Source: Azoarcus sp. PA01 (lineage in GTDB: Bacteria; Pseudomonadota; Gammaproteobacteria; Burkholderiales; Rhodocyclaceae). From it: a stretch of 64,000 nucleotides of DNA. Position 1 is the first letter of the stretch, and every line of letters starts with the position of its first letter. Under the pieces are notes generated by a model that did no database searches, was not told where the DNA came from, and saw nothing but the letters and a program-made list of their open reading frames with translations. A program made the translations under genes and the position numbers. Shown here piece after piece: positions 61,556 to 64,000 of this stretch. The stretch is from contig LARU01000005.1 of the NCBI GenBank assembly GCA_001274695.2, forward strand, positions 62,001 to 126,000, read 5' to 3'.

Positions 61556-62889
61556 ATGCACGCGACGACGCCCCTTCCCGACGACCAGGCTGTGCTCAAG
61601 GCCCTGGTGACGGCCCAGCAGGCCGAGATCGCGCGTCTGAACCTGATCATCGCCAAGCTGCGTCGGATGCAGTTCGGTCGCCGCTCCGAGCAGTTGGACG
61701 GCACGCTCGCCCAGCTCGAGCTCGCCCTCGAGGGCATCGAGGCCGCCAGGCGCGAAGCGGGCGCAGACGTTTCGCCGGACACGACGTCCGGGGTAGCTCC
61801 GTCACCGAAACGCCCCGCCCGCAAACCCTTGCCGGATCACCTGCCGCGCGAGACCGTGGAACACTCGCCCGCCGAAGGCAACTGCCCGGACTGCGGCAGC
61901 ACTTTCGTCAAGCTCGGCGAGGACGTCGCGGAGATGCTCGAGTACGTGCCGGCGCACTTCAAGGTCATCCGGCACGTGCGCCCGAAGCTCGCCTGCTCGC
62001 ACTGCGAGCGCATCGTGCAGGCGGCCGCCCCGCGCGGCCGATCGAGCGCGGACTGCCCGGGCCGGCGTTGCTGGCGCACGTGCTGGTGGGCAAGTTCTGC
62101 GACCACCTGCCGCTGTACCGGCAAAGTGCCATCTACGCTCGGGCCGGCGTCGAGCTCGACCGCTCGACGCTCGCCGACTGGGTCGGGCAATCGGCACAAC
62201 TGCTCGATCCCCTGGTCGGGGCGCTGCGCCGCCACGTGCTCGCCGCCGACAAGGTCCATGCTGACGACACCCCGCTGCCGGTGCTCGCACCCGGCCAAGG
62301 ACGGACCAAGACCGCGCGGCTGTGGACCTACGTGCGCGATGATCGCCCCGCGGGCAGCAATGATCCACCGGCCGTATGGTTCGCGTACTCGCCCAATCGC
62401 AAGGGCGAGCATCCGCAGCGTCACCTGCGAGCCTTCTGCGGCATCCTGCAGGCGGATGCCTATGCCGGTTTCCATCCCTTGTACGCCACTGGGCGGGTAC
62501 AGGAGGCTGGCTGCTGGGCGCACGTGCGCCGCAAGTTCTTCGATGTGCATCGGGCGCAGGCCTCTCCGATCGCCGCCGAGGCGCTCGCGCGGATCGGCCA
62601 GCTGTACGCCATCGAAGCAAACATTCGCGGTGAGCCACCGCCGATTCGCCGCGCGGCGCGGCAGGGCCAGGCGCGCCCGCTGCTGGAGGCTCTCCAAGCC
62701 TGGCTCGAAACCCAGAGCCGGCGCGTGTCGCGCAAGTCCGGCATCAGCGAGGCGATCCAGTACGCCCTGAACCACTGGCAGGCGCTCGTCCGCTATGCGG
62801 AAGACGGCCGCATCGAGATCGACAACAACGCCGCCGAGCGCGCCCTGCGGGCGGTGGCGACGGGGCGTTCATTGTGCACCTCCTTCTGA
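61556..62889 (+). pseudogene. tnpC: IS66-family transposase TnpC, frameshifted and truncated
   Basis: It starts MHATTPLPDDQAVLKALVTA with the leucine-zipper and zinc-binding regions (CPDCGSTFVKLGED, CSHCERIVQAAAPR). A base missing near 62040 (GGCCGATCGAG) breaks the frame. The other frame then carries the DDE domain (HADDTPLPVLAPGQ, QADAYAGFHPLY, EIDNNAAERALRAVA). The last 40 or so codons are absent; the terminal SLCTSF comes from the junction. It is non-functional. Confidence 0.85.
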
Positions 62890-64000
62890 AACCTCGATAA
62901 ACATTGGGAGTTGTCCTTCGACGTCGTTGCGACACGGGCGATGTTTGCAGGTCAACGCGGCGCCAACCGCCTCGGTATGCAGGTCGCTGGCGCGGATTTG
63001 CCACGGCGCATCGGGCATTACCTGCTCGGCGGGGAGAATCCGATCCTTGATCAGGCGACGGATTGCGTGGTTGGTGACGCCGAGCAGTTTCGCGGCCTCC
63101 GACATTGTCAACCATTCGCCATTCTTCTGCGCCGACCGGTAGGCATTGATACCGCGGACCCGCCGCAGGGAGCTGACGCGATGGGCAGTCCAGGTCTTGC
63201 CTTGCCCGGTGCGGATCCCCATCCGGTTCAGCGATGCAGCGATGTCTTGATCCGACCACCGCGTTGCCATGCTGCGAATGACTGCCAGGGCTTCGTCAGA
63301 CGTGCAGCATCCATGCTCGCCCGACTTGGGCTTGCGGATCCGTAGCTGTGAGTGCTGGCCGCCTTGCCAATGGATCGTCAGGATGACTTCACGCGCCGTC
63401 TCGTCCACGTTGGCAACAATATCGATGATCAGTGCACGAACCAGTTGTTGGCGCGTGCGCATGGTGACGCCTGGAGCGTTCCACGCAGCATGGAGGTCCT
63501 CGGCAAGCCCTGCAAAGTCAGGGGTGGGGATGTCCGACGCTGGTGTGCATACCGATTCCAGGCGTGCCTGGCAGGTTTGTACGCGGCGTAGCGCAGTTTC
63601 CCAATTCTTCTCCAGTTGCGCGGCGATCAGGCGGTTATCGGGATCGCAGGCGGCATAGCGCCGCTCCGCGAGCGTCGCTTCGTACTGAGCCTGCTGCAGT
63701 TCGAGTTCGACAATCCGCCGCTGCTCGTTCAGGATGTCCATGTGCATTTGCTCGGCGTGAAGAGCTGCTTCAATCGCCACGGGTTCAACAACGCGCATAA
63801 GCTCTGTCGCGATCGCAGCATCGACACGAGATCCGCCGAAGCTCATGCATCGGGGCGGCATGTCGAAGCGGTCACATCGATAGACCGGCTGTGGTATGCG
63901 GCCAGTATAGGCCACCGACAGGCGGCGCCCGCAACGCGCACATGCAAGCAGGCCTGCGAGCAGTGCTCGCCCGCCGCGACCCGATTTCACGTCACCCGCC
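62869..64000 (-). CDS. large serine recombinase, C-terminal part (runs off the right edge)
   Basis: At least 376 codons are open to the right edge; the catalytic resolvase domain must lie beyond it. The visible part starts with the zinc ribbon (LLACARCGRRLSVAYTG, YRCDRFDMPPRCMSFGG), then a coiled coil (about 90-130), a recombinase linker (TRWSDQDIAASLNRMGIRTG) and a C-terminal MerR/excisionase-like helix-turn-helix (MSEAAKLLGVTNHAIRRLI). Such proteins move integrative elements. Its stop overlaps an ATG (62870-62872) preceded by GGAGGT, the start of a next gene that is lost in the IS66 junction. Confidence 0.85.
   Translation of the reverse strand, partial: AGDVKSGRGGRALLAGLLACARCGRRLSVAYTGRIPQPVYRCDRFDMPPRCMSFGGSRVDAAIATELMRVVEPVAIEAALHAEQMHMDILNEQRRIVELELQQAQYEATLAERRYAACDPDNRLIAAQLEKNWETALRRVQTCQARLESVCTPASDIPTPDFAGLAEDLHAAWNAPGVTMRTRQQLVRALIIDIVANVDETAREVILTIHWQGGQHSQLRIRKPKSGEHGCCTSDEALAVIRSMATRWSDQDIAASLNRMGIRTGQGKTWTAHRVSSLRRVRGINAYRSAQKNGEWLTMSEAAKLLGVTNHAIRRLIKDRILPAEQVMPDAPWQIRASDLHTEAVGAALTCKHRPCRNDVEGQLPMFIEVSEGGAQ

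Larger units (their letters stand above)
60652..62868 (+). mobile_element. IS66-family element, 3'-truncated
   Basis: The left end GTAAGCGTCCGCCCAGCACC (60652) is typical of IS66 terminal repeats. tnpA, tnpB and most of tnpC follow. The element stops in tnpC at about 62868 against the serine recombinase operon, with no right terminal repeat. Confidence 0.85.

Overview
The window looks like the accessory part of a high-GC betaproteobacterial genome, most likely Rhodocyclales of the Azoarcus/Aromatoleum/Thauera type. This rests on GC-rich codon use, an aerobic phenylacetate (paa) operon with its own branched-chain-type ABC transporter, and an IncP-like mating-pair-formation (trb) operon. A plasmid-type replication protein and a ParA/ParB pair lie at the left end, so the DNA is probably a large plasmid or an integrated plasmid or conjugative element. 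No database search was possible; every assignment is from reading the sequence.

Layout. 1-7 kb is plasmid maintenance: two small hypotheticals, a replication protein (minus), parB-parA (minus), an istB relic, and a nucleotidyltransferase-fold gene coupled to a small partner. 7-10 kb holds an IS5-type remnant and a small Cys-rich gene cut by an IS3-family element. 10.1-11.8 kb encodes a PAS sensor kinase and a NarL-type regulator. 12.2-26.4 kb is the phenylacetate block: paaABCDE, paaN, paaK, a thiolase, livKHMG, a hemerythrin-LivF fusion carrying frameshifts, and an enoyl-CoA hydratase. 26.4-29.9 kb has an acetoacetyl-CoA synthetase relic, a methyltransferase, a GDCCVxC protein and two abutting IS5-family elements.

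29.9-40.1 kb is a decaying aryl-acid cluster: an arylmalonate-decarboxylase homologue, a wrecked indolepyruvate-oxidoreductase-beta-like gene, a TRAP transporter (dctPQM), a mandelate-dehydrogenase homologue and a mandelate-racemase homologue. dctP is split by a second IS3 copy, dctM by an IS1182-type element, and the racemase has two frameshifts. Chemically this set could have funnelled arylmalonates and mandelate toward phenylacetate or phenylglyoxylate, with phenylacetate entering the paa route nearby. 40.5-52.9 kb is an IncP-type Tra2 operon, trbA-trbN, with three perfect KorB-operator sequences, but no korB, trfA or relaxase in view.

53-61 kb is a probable defence region: a large DEAH helicase with a C-terminal nuclease-like block, a minus-strand gene split by a second, inverted IS1182-type copy, and a lower-GC reverse transcriptase of the unknown-group/abortive-infection kind. 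60.6-64 kb is a 3'-truncated IS66 element abutting the C-terminal part of a large serine recombinase that runs off the window.

Genes split by insertions can be rejoined exactly at their target duplications, so the pre-insertion state is readable. Single-base frameshifts recur in the hemerythrin-LivF fusion, the racemase, trbL, the IS66 tnpC and the acetoacetyl-CoA synthetase relic. Some may be sequencing errors and should be checked before calling pseudogenes.
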